Shown: in pieces, positions 9,024 to 17,973 of the stretch | Position numbering within the stretch: the stretch's first letter is position 1 | Layout of the letters: every line of letters starts with the position of its first letter | Assembly (NCBI GenBank): GCA_024404915.1 | Contig: JAKSPJ010000011.1 | Span: forward strand, 24,679 to 88,678 | From: Oscillospiraceae bacterium | Lineage (GTDB): Bacteria > Bacillota > Clostridia > Oscillospirales > Ruminococcaceae | DNA length: 64,000 nt | Direction of reading: 5' to 3' | Program-made: the position numbers and the translations under genes | The notes under the pieces: generated by a model | The model's input: only the letters and a program-made list of their open reading frames with translations | The model's database searches: none | Told to the model about the DNA's origin: nothing

Positions 9024-10031
9024 ATGCGAATTATACTGGATGCAATGGGCGGTGACAATGCACCGCTGGCACCCCTGCAGGGTGCGGCAAGAGCCGTCAG
9101 GGAATTTGGAATAGAGATTGTTCTGTGCGGCGATGAGCAGAAAATCCGTGCTGCGGCAGAACAGAACCGCATTCCCATGGACGGTATTCAGATTTTGCAT
9201 ACCACAGAAGTGATTTCTATGGAAGATCAGCCCACGGATATTATGAAAGTTAAGAAAGAAAGTTCTATGGCTAAGGGACTGCAGGCACTGACTGCCGGTG
9301 ATGGAGATGCTTTTGTTTCCGCAGGCAATTCCGGTGCGCTTCTGGTGGGTGCAACAATGATTACACGCCGTATCAAAGGCATCAAGCGTGCCGCAATGGC
9401 ACCGATTCTGCCCACTGCCACAGGTCACGCCATTCTGATGGATGGCGGTGCAAATCTGGAGTGCAAGCCGGAAATGCTGGAGCAGTTCGGCATTATGGGC
9501 AGTATCTACATGGAGAAGGTGCTGGGAATCCGTAAACCGAAGGTCGCACTGATTAATAATGGTGCGGAGGAATGCAAGGGCAGAGATCTGGAGCAGGCTG
9601 CATATCGGCTGCTTTCTGACTGCGGTGTGCATTTCATCGGAAATATTGAAGCAAGAGAAATTCCCTCCGGCGAGGCAGAAGTTTTGGTAACCGATGGCTT
9701 TACCGGAAATATTGTATTGAAATTGTACGAAGGTACTGCAAAATTCTTTGCAGGTAAAATCAAGGGACTGTTCACAGGCATCGGCAGGATTGCAGCACTG
9801 TTTGTGCTGAAGAAACTCAGTGCATTCAAGGAGTCCTTTGACTATAAAAAGGTTGGCGGTGCGGTATTGCTCGGCATTGCGAAGCCGGTGATTAAGGCAC
9901 ATGGCAGTTCAGATGACGAGGCATTTTTCCATGCCATTCGTCAGGCGAAGCAGTGTGTAGAGGGAAGGGTGGTTGAAACCATTTCTGAAGCACTGGAAAA
10001 TCGCAAAAAGAATCAGGAACAAACATCGTAA
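9024..10031 (+). CDS. plsX: Phosphate acyltransferase PlsX
   Basis: PlsX converts acyl-ACP to acyl-phosphate, the donor for PlsY in phosphatidic acid synthesis. The 335-residue protein has the family start MRIILDAMGGDNAP, then ADLECKPEML-like GGANLECKPEMLEQF and TDGFTGNIVLKLYEG. It is peripheral to the membrane in other species. Here plsX is followed directly by rnc; an acpP gene, which many bacteria have at this place, is absent from the window. Start ATG at 9024. Confidence 0.97.
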   Translation: MRIILDAMGGDNAPLAPLQGAARAVREFGIEIVLCGDEQKIRAAAEQNRIPMDGIQILHTTEVISMEDQPTDIMKVKKESSMAKGLQALTAGDGDAFVSAGNSGALLVGATMITRRIKGIKRAAMAPILPTATGHAILMDGGANLECKPEMLEQFGIMGSIYMEKVLGIRKPKVALINNGAEECKGRDLEQAAYRLLSDCGVHFIGNIEAREIPSGEAEVLVTDGFTGNIVLKLYEGTAKFFAGKIKGLFTGIGRIAALFVLKKLSAFKESFDYKKVGGAVLLGIAKPVIKAHGSSDDEAFFHAIRQAKQCVEGRVVETISEALENRKKNQEQTS

Positions 10032-10044
10032 GGAGGTGCTTCTA

Positions 10045-10734
10045 ATGCAGGTGAAACCCCAGTCTGAATTGGAAAAAGTGATTGGTTATCACTTTAAGAA
10101 TCAGGAATTATTGACAGAGGCACTTTGTCATTCATCCTATGCGAATGAGAAGAGAGGAACACTGCACTGCAACGAGCGTCTGGAATTTCTTGGCGACAGC
10201 GTCCTTTCTATCGTCGTTTCCAATTATTTATTCCGCAATACGGAATTGCCGGAGGGCCAGCTGACGAAAATCAGAGCCTCCCTGGTATGCGAAAAATCAT
10301 TGTTTGAATGGGCAAAAAAAATTCATCTGGGTGACTATCTGCTGCTGGGTCACGGCGAGGATAATTCCGGCGGAAGAACACGTCCTTCCGTGCTGTCAGA
10401 TGCTTTTGAAGCGGTGATTGCAGCGGTCTTTCTGGATGGCGGCATGGAAGTGGCAGAGCCCTATATCCTGCGTTTCCTGCCGGAGCAGTTTGACCGGCCT
10501 TCAGAGGCATTCCATGACTATAAAACGGTTCTGCAGGAAGTGATACAGCAGAATCCGGAGGAGCATGTGGAATATGTGCTGATTGGTGAAGAAGGACCGG
10601 ATCACGCAAAACTGTTCCATATGGAAGTGCGGCTCAATTCCAATGTGATTGGCAGAGGCTCCGGAAAATCCAAAAAGAACGCAGAACAGAACGCAGCAAA
10701 GGAAGCACTTTTATTGATGGGCGAAAAAATCTGA
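10045..10734 (+). CDS. rnc: Ribonuclease III
   Basis: Double-strand-specific endoribonuclease that processes rRNA precursors and structured mRNAs. The ATG at 10045 follows AAGGAGGTG with good spacing and is preferred to an in-frame upstream ATG inside plsX. The 229-residue product has the catalytic signature NERLEFLGDSVL, the second acidic site in DAFEAVIAAVFLDGG, and a C-terminal double-stranded RNA-binding domain (KTVLQEVIQQNPEEHVEY to KSKKNAEQNAAKEAL). It lies between plsX and smc as in Bacillus. Confidence 0.97.
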   Translation: MQVKPQSELEKVIGYHFKNQELLTEALCHSSYANEKRGTLHCNERLEFLGDSVLSIVVSNYLFRNTELPEGQLTKIRASLVCEKSLFEWAKKIHLGDYLLLGHGEDNSGGRTRPSVLSDAFEAVIAAVFLDGGMEVAEPYILRFLPEQFDRPSEAFHDYKTVLQEVIQQNPEEHVEYVLIGEEGPDHAKLFHMEVRLNSNVIGRGSGKSKKNAEQNAAKEALLLMGEKI

Positions 10735-10771
10735 TGTTTATCATCGACCGCAAAGGAGTGCATGCAGATTC

Positions 10772-13700
10772 ATGTATTTAAAATCTCTGGAGCTTCAGGG
10801 CTTCAAATCATTTCCTGACAAAATCACGCTGACATTTGACCAGGGTCTGACAGCAGTTGTAGGCCCCAACGGAAGCGGCAAAAGCAATATCGGCGATGCG
10901 GTGCGTTGGGTGCTTGGAGAACAATCCACAAAGGAATTGCGTGGAAAAAGTATGACGGATGTCATTTTCTCCGGTACAAAGGCAAGAAAGCAAATGGGAT
11001 TTGCAGCAGTTACATTGACGATTGATAATGCGGACCATGCGCTTTCAGGTGCAGAGGAAGAGGTATCAATCACGAGAAAACTTTATCGCAGTGGTGAGAG
11101 CGAATATCTGATTAACGGAAAAAATGTACGTCTGAAAGATGTGAATGAGCTGTTTATGGATACCGGTCTTGGCCGTGACGGCTATGCCATTATCGGACAG
11201 GGACGCATCGCAGAAATCGTGGGCGCAAAGTCCAATGAGCGGCGTGATATTTTTGAAGAAGCGGCTGGTGTGTCAAAATTCCGTTACCGCAAACAGGAAG
11301 CAGAGCGGAAACTGAGCGATGCCCAGGATAATCTGGTGCGTCTTACAGATATTACCTCGGAATTGGAAGGCAGACTTGGACCGCTGAAAACACAGGCAGA
11401 AAAAGCAGAAAAATATCTGGTGCTGGCTGCAGAGCGGAAAACACTGGAGGTTTCCTTCTGGGTGTATCGTCTGCAGAAACAGACAACACAGCTGCAGTCA
11501 TTGTCAGACCAGTATCTGCAGCTGACATCAGAATATGAAAATCTTCAGGCGGATTTGCAGCGTGAAGAGGAAAAATTGAATCTTGCATATCAGGATATGC
11601 AGCAGGCCACCATTGATATTGAAACCCTGCAAAATAAAATTGTGGCATCGGAGCAGGAAAATGCCGATATGACCGCAAAAATTGCCGTCTGTGAGAATGA
11701 AATTCAGCACAGACAGGACAGCATGGATGCACTGGAAAGACAGAAGCAGGAGCTGATTGCATCCGGCGAGGGCTGGGAGCAGAAACTGGCAGAGCAGGAT
11801 TCCTATATCTCTACATTGGGCGGCAGACAGGCTGTTCTGATGCAGGAGCTGCAGGACAAGGAAGCCGCAATGAAGGCTTTGACGGAACAGAGCAATCAGC
11901 AGTCCGAAAGCGTCAGCCGTCAGGACCAGGAACTGCGAAAAATGTATCTGAGCCAGAGCGAAATGCGTGTGCATATTCAGACCGCATCAAGGGATTTGCA
12001 GGAGATTACAGATTCCATTCAGCAGGCAGAGAATGACAGTTCCTCTGTGACGGAGCGTTTGAAGGAACATGCGAAAAAAGAGCAGACCTGCCTGAAACAG
12101 GCTGAATCCATTGAAAAGAAAATGCTGGAGCAGCGAAATCGCCTGGAAGGCTGCCAGCAGTTGGCGGCAATCCGTGAGCAGAAATATCAGCAGGCGCTGG
12201 ATGATGTCAGCCAGCTGAAAAATGAGTTCAATCAGGTGCAGCAGAAGCAGAAAATTCTCCGGGACCTGGAACAGAATATGGAGGGCTATGCCGGCAGTGT
12301 ACGTCAGATTCTGAAAGTAGCAGGCAGCGGCAGACTGGGCGGCGTCCATGGCACAGTTTCCCAAAGAATTACCGTGGACCCTCAGTATGGTACAGCCATT
12401 GAGACGGCGCTGGGCGGTGCACTGCAAAACCTGATTGTGGAGAATGAAGACACCGCAAAACGCTGCATCCGCTATCTGAAAGAGGTGCGTGGCGGCCGTG
12501 CAACCTTTTTGCCGCTGACCACCATTCGAGGCGGAAAACTGCGTGAACGGCTGGATGGCATTGACGGATTTGTGGCGATTGCTTCCGATCTGGTTGGCTT
12601 TGATGAGATATACCGCAATGTGATGGAAAATCTGCTGGGACGTATTGTCATTGCAGATGACATTGATGCTGCATCCCGTATTGCACGGCAGTTCCAGTAT
12701 CGTTTTCGCATTGTGACACTGGATGGACAAGTGGTTCACTCCGGCGGTTCCTATTCCGGAGGTTCTGCGTCCAGATCAGCCGGTGTGATTACCAGAACCC
12801 ATGAACTGGAGGAAGCAGCCGCAAAGCTGAAGGCATTGACGGAGGCCATTGAAGCAAAAAATGCCGATGTCATTAAGCGAAAGGCTGACTGGTCAAAAAT
12901 TCTGACGGATATTGAGGGCGCAAATGAGTTGATTTCTACCTATCAGAATGAGCAGAATCAGCTGCAGCAGGAACTGGCGGCACTGCGTGCCCATGCTGCA
13001 TCAGATCGTGCATGGCAGGAGAATGAAGCAGAACAGCGTGCCAGAATGGATGGCAAACGACAGCAGCTTTTTGCCGGATTACAGGAAGAAAAACAGCGGC
13101 TATCAGTGCTGGAACAGCAGATTCATGCTGCAGAGGCTGCCTATCAGACGGATACAGCGGAAAAAGAAAAGCTGACAAGCCGTCTGGATGCCATGGCGGT
13201 GGAGATTTCTGCAAACAGAATCCGGCAGGCAGAGCTTGCAAAGGATATTGAAAATGAAAAGCATCACCGCATTGTGATGGCACAGTCTGTGGAACAGGCT
13301 GCGGATCGTCTGGCAGAGATTGATGAACAGCGCAGACAGGATAAGGCTGTGATTTCTGAAAAGCAGAAGGAAATTGCACAGCTGAAAGAAGCCCAGACCG
13401 ACCGACGGAGCACAGTTGACGAAATGCAGCGCAAAATACAGCAGCTGCGCCGTGACCACGAGCAGAAAGAAAAGTTTACAATTGATATTCAGTCCGGCAT
13501 GAAAGAGCTGCGTGATGCCCGTGAAAAGCAATCTGCGGAGCGCACAAGAATTGAAGAACGCTGTACCAATGTCCAGAAGGAAATTGATGATCTGGTGTTC
13601 CGTTTGCAGGATTCCTATGAGCTGACACGTTCCGAGGCTGAGGAACAGGCAGAAACGATTGAAAATGTGAAGGAAGCAGAAATGCAGCTCAGCACACTCA

Positions 13701-14335
13701 AAAATAAAATCCGGGGACTGGGTTCTGTGAATGTTGCGGCTGTGGATGAATACAAAGAGGTATCGGAACGATACCAGTTTATGACAGAACAGATTCAGGA
13801 CATTGAAACCGCAAAACAGGAACTGGAGCAGCTGATTGCACAGCTGACCGCAGATATGTGCGTCATATTCCAGAAGAGCTTTACAAAGATTAATACCTAT
13901 TTTGGCGAAATATTTGTGGAGCTGTTTGGAGGCGGAAGTGCTTCTCTGGAATTGACAGATCCGGAAAATGTCCTGGAATCCGGCATTGAAATTAAGGTGG
14001 CACCACCCGGAAAGGTGATCAAGAATCTGATTTCTCTTTCTGGCGGAGAGCAGTCCTTTGTTGCGATTTGTATTTATTTTGCAATTCTGAAGCTGCGTCC
14101 TGCACCTTTCTGTATCCTGGATGAGATTGATGCGGCGCTGGATGAAGTGAATGTTGCAAAGTATGCGCAGTATCTGAAGAATTTCTTTGGACAGGTACAG
14201 TTTGTTGTGGTGACACACCGCCGCAGTGCAATGGATGAGGCCAATGTGCTGTATGGCGTCACCATGCAGGAAGATGGTATCTCCAGGCTTCTGCATCTGG
14301 ACCAGAACGGCATTCCTGTAGGAGATCATGTCTGA
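10772..14335 (+). CDS. smc: Chromosome segregation ATPase SMC
   Basis: Bacterial condensin core subunit, which compacts and segregates the chromosome together with ScpA and ScpB. The 1187-residue protein has Walker A at residues 31-39 (GPNGSGKSN), a first coiled coil from about 165 to 500, a hinge at about 505-665 with GGVHGTVSQRI and GGRATFLPL, a returning coiled coil, then the signature LSGGEQS and Walker B ILDEIDAALDEVN near the C-terminus. Full family length. The rnc-smc-ftsY order is conserved in Firmicutes. scpA and scpB are not in this window. Confidence 0.98.
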   Translation: MYLKSLELQGFKSFPDKITLTFDQGLTAVVGPNGSGKSNIGDAVRWVLGEQSTKELRGKSMTDVIFSGTKARKQMGFAAVTLTIDNADHALSGAEEEVSITRKLYRSGESEYLINGKNVRLKDVNELFMDTGLGRDGYAIIGQGRIAEIVGAKSNERRDIFEEAAGVSKFRYRKQEAERKLSDAQDNLVRLTDITSELEGRLGPLKTQAEKAEKYLVLAAERKTLEVSFWVYRLQKQTTQLQSLSDQYLQLTSEYENLQADLQREEEKLNLAYQDMQQATIDIETLQNKIVASEQENADMTAKIAVCENEIQHRQDSMDALERQKQELIASGEGWEQKLAEQDSYISTLGGRQAVLMQELQDKEAAMKALTEQSNQQSESVSRQDQELRKMYLSQSEMRVHIQTASRDLQEITDSIQQAENDSSSVTERLKEHAKKEQTCLKQAESIEKKMLEQRNRLEGCQQLAAIREQKYQQALDDVSQLKNEFNQVQQKQKILRDLEQNMEGYAGSVRQILKVAGSGRLGGVHGTVSQRITVDPQYGTAIETALGGALQNLIVENEDTAKRCIRYLKEVRGGRATFLPLTTIRGGKLRERLDGIDGFVAIASDLVGFDEIYRNVMENLLGRIVIADDIDAASRIARQFQYRFRIVTLDGQVVHSGGSYSGGSASRSAGVITRTHELEEAAAKLKALTEAIEAKNADVIKRKADWSKILTDIEGANELISTYQNEQNQLQQELAALRAHAASDRAWQENEAEQRARMDGKRQQLFAGLQEEKQRLSVLEQQIHAAEAAYQTDTAEKEKLTSRLDAMAVEISANRIRQAELAKDIENEKHHRIVMAQSVEQAADRLAEIDEQRRQDKAVISEKQKEIAQLKEAQTDRRSTVDEMQRKIQQLRRDHEQKEKFTIDIQSGMKELRDAREKQSAERTRIEERCTNVQKEIDDLVFRLQDSYELTRSEAEEQAETIENVKEAEMQLSTLKNKIRGLGSVNVAAVDEYKEVSERYQFMTEQIQDIETAKQELEQLIAQLTADMCVIFQKSFTKINTYFGEIFVELFGGGSASLELTDPENVLESGIEIKVAPPGKVIKNLISLSGGEQSFVAICIYFAILKLRPAPFCILDEIDAALDEVNVAKYAQYLKNFFGQVQFVVVTHRRSAMDEANVLYGVTMQEDGISRLLHLDQNGIPVGDHV

Positions 14336-14380
14336 TTGGAAAATCGGGCAAAATGACTGAGAAATGGAAGGAAGGGAATT

Positions 14381-15769
14381 ATGGGCGTCTTTTCAAAAAT
14401 TCGGGATGGATTGAAAAAAACCAGAGACAGCGTCATTAAAGGTTTGCGCCGGCTGTTGGGTTCCTTTACGAAAATTGATGAGGACCTGTTTGAACAGTTG
14501 GAAGAAACCATGATTATGGGTGATATGGGTGCTGAAACAGCCATTGAAATCTGTGATCAGCTTCGCAGCCTTGTGAAGGAGCGTAATATTACAAATCCCA
14601 ATGAGATTATGGGCTTGATTCAGGAAATCATTTCCGGCATGATGGGTGAAGATGAAGAATTGGACCTCTCCACAACGCCTTCTATTATTCTGGTCATTGG
14701 CGTGAATGGCGCAGGCAAAACCACCACAATCGGCAAGCTGTGCCATCAGTATAAACAGCAGGGCAAGCGTGTAATTGTCGCAGCGGCTGATACATTCCGT
14801 GCAGCGGCAATTGACCAATTGGCTGTCTGGACAGATCGTGCAGGGGTGGAATTGGTACGGCATGCAGAGGGCAGTGATCCTGCGGCAGTGGTATTCGATG
14901 CCATTACTGCGGCAAAAGCACGAAACTGTGATGTGTTGATCTGTGACACAGCAGGCCGTTTGCATAACAAGAAAAATCTGATGCAGGAGCTTGCAAAAAT
15001 CAACCGTATTATTGATAGAGAGGCTGAGGGCTGTGCCAAGGAATGCCTGCTGGTACTGGATGCAACCACCGGACAGAATGCGGTCAATCAGGCAAGATTG
15101 TTCCAGGAAGTTGCACCGATTACCGGTATTGTTCTCACTAAGCTGGACGGCACTGCAAAGGGCGGCATTGTGATTTCCATTCGCAATGAGCTGGGTATCC
15201 CTGTGAAACTCATTGGCGTTGGTGAAAAGATTGATGATTTGCAGTCTTTCGAGGCAAAGAGTTTTGTGGATGCTCTCTTTGAACGTGATCCTGTTGAGAT
15301 GGCGGAATCTGCAAAAGCAGATGAGACAGCGGAAGAACAGGAAACTGAGACTGAGGAAACAGTCATCGAGGAGCCTGCAGCTGAGACTGAGGAAACAGCC
15401 ATCGAGGAGCCTGCAGCTGAGACTGAGGAAACAGTCATCGAGGAGCCTGTAGCTGAGACTGAGGAAACAGTCATCGAGGAGCCTGAAGCTGAGACTGAGG
15501 AAACAGCCATCGAGGAGCCTGCTGCTGAGACCGAGGAAACAGTCATCGAGGAGCCTGCAGCTGAGACTGAGGAAACAGCCATTGAGGAGCCTGCAGCTGA
15601 GACTGAGGAAACGGCTATTGAGGAGCCTGCTGCTGAAACTGAGGAAACAGCCATTGAGGAGCCTGCAGCTGAGACTGAGGAAACAGCCATTGAGGAGCCT
15701 GCTGCTGAGATTGAGGAGGCACCGAAGAAAAAAGGCTTCTTTGATTTCTTCCGCCGCAAGAAAAAATAA
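14381..15769 (+). CDS. ftsY: SRP receptor FtsY with C-terminal repeat tail
   Basis: FtsY is the GTPase receptor that brings SRP-ribosome complexes to the membrane. Residues 1 to about 309 form the whole NG domain: amphipathic N helix, G1 VNGAGKTTTIGKL near 109-120, ADTFRAAAIDQL, DTAGRLHNKKNLM, TKLDGTAKGG and GVGEKIDDLQSF. A typical Gram-positive FtsY stops about there. This one continues with about 150 residues: an acidic stretch, ten exact-length 12-residue repeats ETEETxIEEPxA (residues 323-442), and a terminal basic-aromatic segment KKKGFFDFFRRKKK. In E. coli the acidic extension is N-terminal, so the position here is unusual. The tail may add a second membrane contact; that is inference. 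It ends in a clear terminator. Confidence 0.95.
   Translation: MGVFSKIRDGLKKTRDSVIKGLRRLLGSFTKIDEDLFEQLEETMIMGDMGAETAIEICDQLRSLVKERNITNPNEIMGLIQEIISGMMGEDEELDLSTTPSIILVIGVNGAGKTTTIGKLCHQYKQQGKRVIVAAADTFRAAAIDQLAVWTDRAGVELVRHAEGSDPAAVVFDAITAAKARNCDVLICDTAGRLHNKKNLMQELAKINRIIDREAEGCAKECLLVLDATTGQNAVNQARLFQEVAPITGIVLTKLDGTAKGGIVISIRNELGIPVKLIGVGEKIDDLQSFEAKSFVDALFERDPVEMAESAKADETAEEQETETEETVIEEPAAETEETAIEEPAAETEETVIEEPVAETEETVIEEPEAETEETAIEEPAAETEETVIEEPAAETEETAIEEPAAETEETAIEEPAAETEETAIEEPAAETEETAIEEPAAEIEEAPKKKGFFDFFRRKKK
15347..15706 (+). repeat. Ten 36-bp tandem repeats in ftsY
   Basis: Ten in-frame 36-base units encode ETEETxIEEPxA. Units differ mainly at codon 6 (Ala or Val), at codon 11 (Ala, Val or Glu) and at synonymous sites. 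An eleventh, degenerate unit (EIEEAP) leads into the basic tail. The high DNA identity between units makes copy number liable to change by slippage. Confidence 0.95.
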
Positions 15770-15827
15770 ATACACATATCAGGCAATACGCCCCAGTATT
15801 CTGATGCGGTGCATTGCCATAAAACAG

Positions 15828-15859
15828 AAAAAGGAACGTCGGGTGGCGTTCCTTTTTTT
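15828..15859 (+). terminator. Terminator after ftsY
   Basis: AAAAAGGAACG at 15828-15838 pairs with CGTTCCTTTTT from 15847, with an 8-base loop and seven consecutive T. It lies only about 20 bases before the rdgB start, so rdgB depends on read-through or its own promoter, which I could not identify. Confidence 0.85.
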
Positions 15860-15877
15860 AAAATGGAGGTTATGACT

Positions 15878-16480
15878 ATGGAAACATTGATTCTGGCAAC
15901 CAATAACAAGAATAAGCTTCGTGAGATTCGGGAAATGCTGGCTGGAACGGAAATACGTGTGGTTTCTCAGGGAGAAGCCGGCTATGATTTTGAGGTGGAG
16001 GAAAACGGCAAAACATATAGCGAAAATGCGGAAATCAAAGCAAGAGCCATCTGGAATGCAGCACAGGAAAAAGGGGAGAAGTGCATCATGGTTCTGGCAG
16101 ATGACAGCGGCCTTTCAGTGGATGCGCTGAATGGTGAGCCGGGGGTGTATTCTCATCGCTGGGCAGGAGAAAACGCCACAGATGCAGATCGGAATGCAAA
16201 ACTGCTTGAGGAGATGAAGGATGTGCCGGAGGATTATAGAGGTGCACATTTTGCCTGCGTGATGTGTCTTGTGGATACAGAGGGCGTTTCACATATTTTT
16301 GAAGGCAGAGTGGAGGGTACAATTCTCTATGCACCGGGCGGAGAAAACGGCTTTGGATATGATCCCGTATTTGGCGTGGGGGGAAGAAGCTTCGCAGAAT
16401 TCTCCCCGGAAGAAAAAAACAGCGTATCCCATCGCCGCAATGCGCTTGTTAAGGTACTGCAATATTTCCACAGCAAATAA
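15878..16480 (+). CDS. rdgB: XTP/dITP pyrophosphatase (RdgB/HAM1)
   Basis: House-cleaning nucleotidase that hydrolyses dITP, ITP and XTP to monophosphates so that deaminated purines are not incorporated. The ATG at 15878 lies 7 bases after GGAGGT (15865-15870); the ATG at 15872 is too close to that site. The 200-residue product has ILATNNKNKLREI, LADDSGLSVDALNGEPGVYS, GFGYDPVF and SHRRNAL, the complete family set. Confidence 0.95.
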   Translation: METLILATNNKNKLREIREMLAGTEIRVVSQGEAGYDFEVEENGKTYSENAEIKARAIWNAAQEKGEKCIMVLADDSGLSVDALNGEPGVYSHRWAGENATDADRNAKLLEEMKDVPEDYRGAHFACVMCLVDTEGVSHIFEGRVEGTILYAPGGENGFGYDPVFGVGGRSFAEFSPEEKNSVSHRRNALVKVLQYFHSK

Positions 16481-16524
16481 CGGCTTGTATCTGCCATCGC
16501 TTTTCAATACTCCGGAACAGATAA

Positions 16525-16562
16525 AAGCACCGTCAGACGATTGTATGACGGTGCTTCTTTTT
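16525..16562. terminator. Bidirectional terminator
   Basis: AAGCACCGTCA at 16525-16535 pairs with TGACGGTGCTT at 16546-16556, with a 10-base loop. T-rich tracts on both strands let it end rdgB (plus) and the convergent Gld-like operon (minus). Confidence 0.85.
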
Positions 16563-16563
16563 G

Positions 16564-17973
16564 TTACTGCAATGCCTTTTTCAGCATTTCGTAGTTGTAG
16601 GTAATGGCGCCGGTGCCGGTAAAGTTATTCAATCGTACAACCACATTCTGATAAACATTATCTTTCAGCATGTAGTAAAGGTTCTTTTCCTTTTCAACAA
16701 ATGTCAAAGTCGTTTTGGAACCGTCTTCAAAGACGTATACGATTTTCATGGCAGGCTGCAATTCCGAATCCGGTTCGCTGTCAACGTCCACATCCGTGAC
16801 ACGGAGATTTGTGATGGAATAGTAGAATTCGTTGAAGGCACTCTGAACATTTTCATTATTCATTGCGCTGATATCCACTTCGCCAAGCTTATACTGCGCA
16901 TTGTCGTAATCCAGAGAGATTTTTTCATGGAGGTCGTAGACATCTCCCAGGTCAATCTCAATCGACTGCAAATCAGTAATGCTGACATCCGCACAGTACG
17001 GTGTAGTGTAATCCATCAGCGAATATTCCAGGAAGGAAACGGTAGAGCGTGTAATGGCAAAAACCTCTTTGCTGGAAGTAAAATAGCCGTAAATACTGGT
17101 TTCGTTTTCGTAATTGCTGATTGCGGAACCAAACCAGATTTCTTCCTTCATGGAGTTGCTTCCGTCTTTTGCTCCAAGCCACAGTTTATAGGAAGGGTGA
17201 TCCAGACCATACTTTGCCAGATCAGTGGGGTTGTCCTCCACAAAGTAATCCAGCTCAACACGCACAATGTCATCCATCAGGGAAGAAATCTTCGACATAG
17301 AAACGGTGAGCCCCTGGGGCTGTTTGATATACCAGTTGCTGTCTTCGTTGAGGGCAAGCTCAACGATAGTTTTGCCATCCTTTTCCACCTTGTATTCTGA
17401 CATCATAGAACTGTAGGTATCAAAAAGGTAGGGGTTTTTCAGTGTGTTCTTTGCAACACAGAAAATGGAGCCGCTGGTCTGGTCAATGGTATAGACATCG
17501 TTTGAGCCATCTACCATAGCGTAGAAGGAATTATAAGTGGCTGTGTTGTTTCCAACATAGAGAATATATGGATGATCTTCCCCGGTGTCTGCATTATACA
17601 GCTTCAGTGTGACAGGCGTATCAAAGCCGTAAACAGAGGGGTCTTCGCAGTCAAATGCCACGGTTTTTTCCGATTGCAGTGTGCAGAAATAATTGTTGAT
17701 TGCGGCCACTGCGTAGGTATTGATACTGAACTGGTCATCGCCGTCCAGAGTCCACATGCCGGAAGCTTCATCGACATAGAATTCAAAATGTCCTTCTTCG
17801 TTGTCCAGTGTCAGACGTTCTGTTGCCAGAGGGTCAATCTCAAACAGCGTTTTGGCCGCCCCCGCCTGAATGCGTTCTTCCTTCTTTTTGGTTTTTGAAT
17901 CCACAATCAGGAAGATGGCGATTAAGGCAGCGAGTGCAAAAACGAGAGCTGCAATCCATCGGTATTGCTTCAT
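16564..17973 (-). CDS. DUF4340-type membrane-anchored protein
   Basis: The 469-residue protein has one N-terminal membrane segment (residues about 5-24) followed by a large extracytoplasmic part with repeated beta-rich stretches such as GMWTLDGDDQFSINTYAV and DHPSYKLWLG, as in DUF4340 proteins. These are commonly encoded with GldA/GldF/GldG-like ABC transporters. Its ATG overlaps the end of the upstream gldG-like gene by 4 bases, so translation is probably coupled. It is the last gene of a four-gene minus-strand operon. The molecular role is unknown. Confidence 0.75.
   Translation of the reverse strand: MKQYRWIAALVFALAALIAIFLIVDSKTKKKEERIQAGAAKTLFEIDPLATERLTLDNEEGHFEFYVDEASGMWTLDGDDQFSINTYAVAAINNYFCTLQSEKTVAFDCEDPSVYGFDTPVTLKLYNADTGEDHPYILYVGNNTATYNSFYAMVDGSNDVYTIDQTSGSIFCVAKNTLKNPYLFDTYSSMMSEYKVEKDGKTIVELALNEDSNWYIKQPQGLTVSMSKISSLMDDIVRVELDYFVEDNPTDLAKYGLDHPSYKLWLGAKDGSNSMKEEIWFGSAISNYENETSIYGYFTSSKEVFAITRSTVSFLEYSLMDYTTPYCADVSITDLQSIEIDLGDVYDLHEKISLDYDNAQYKLGEVDISAMNNENVQSAFNEFYYSITNLRVTDVDVDSEPDSELQPAMKIVYVFEDGSKTTLTFVEKEKNLYYMLKDNVYQNVVVRLNNFTGTGAITYNYEMLKKALQ

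Noticed and set aside
8190..9902. Long antisense open frame over trmFO and plsX
   Set aside because: Cys/His/Leu-rich shadow translation, no start signals, and it spans two well-supported plus-strand genes.
14393..15775. Long antisense open frame over ftsY, with Leu/Ser/Cys-rich repeats
   Set aside because: It mirrors the 36-base repeats of ftsY, has no ribosome binding site and no plausible protein family; ftsY on the plus strand has full motifs.
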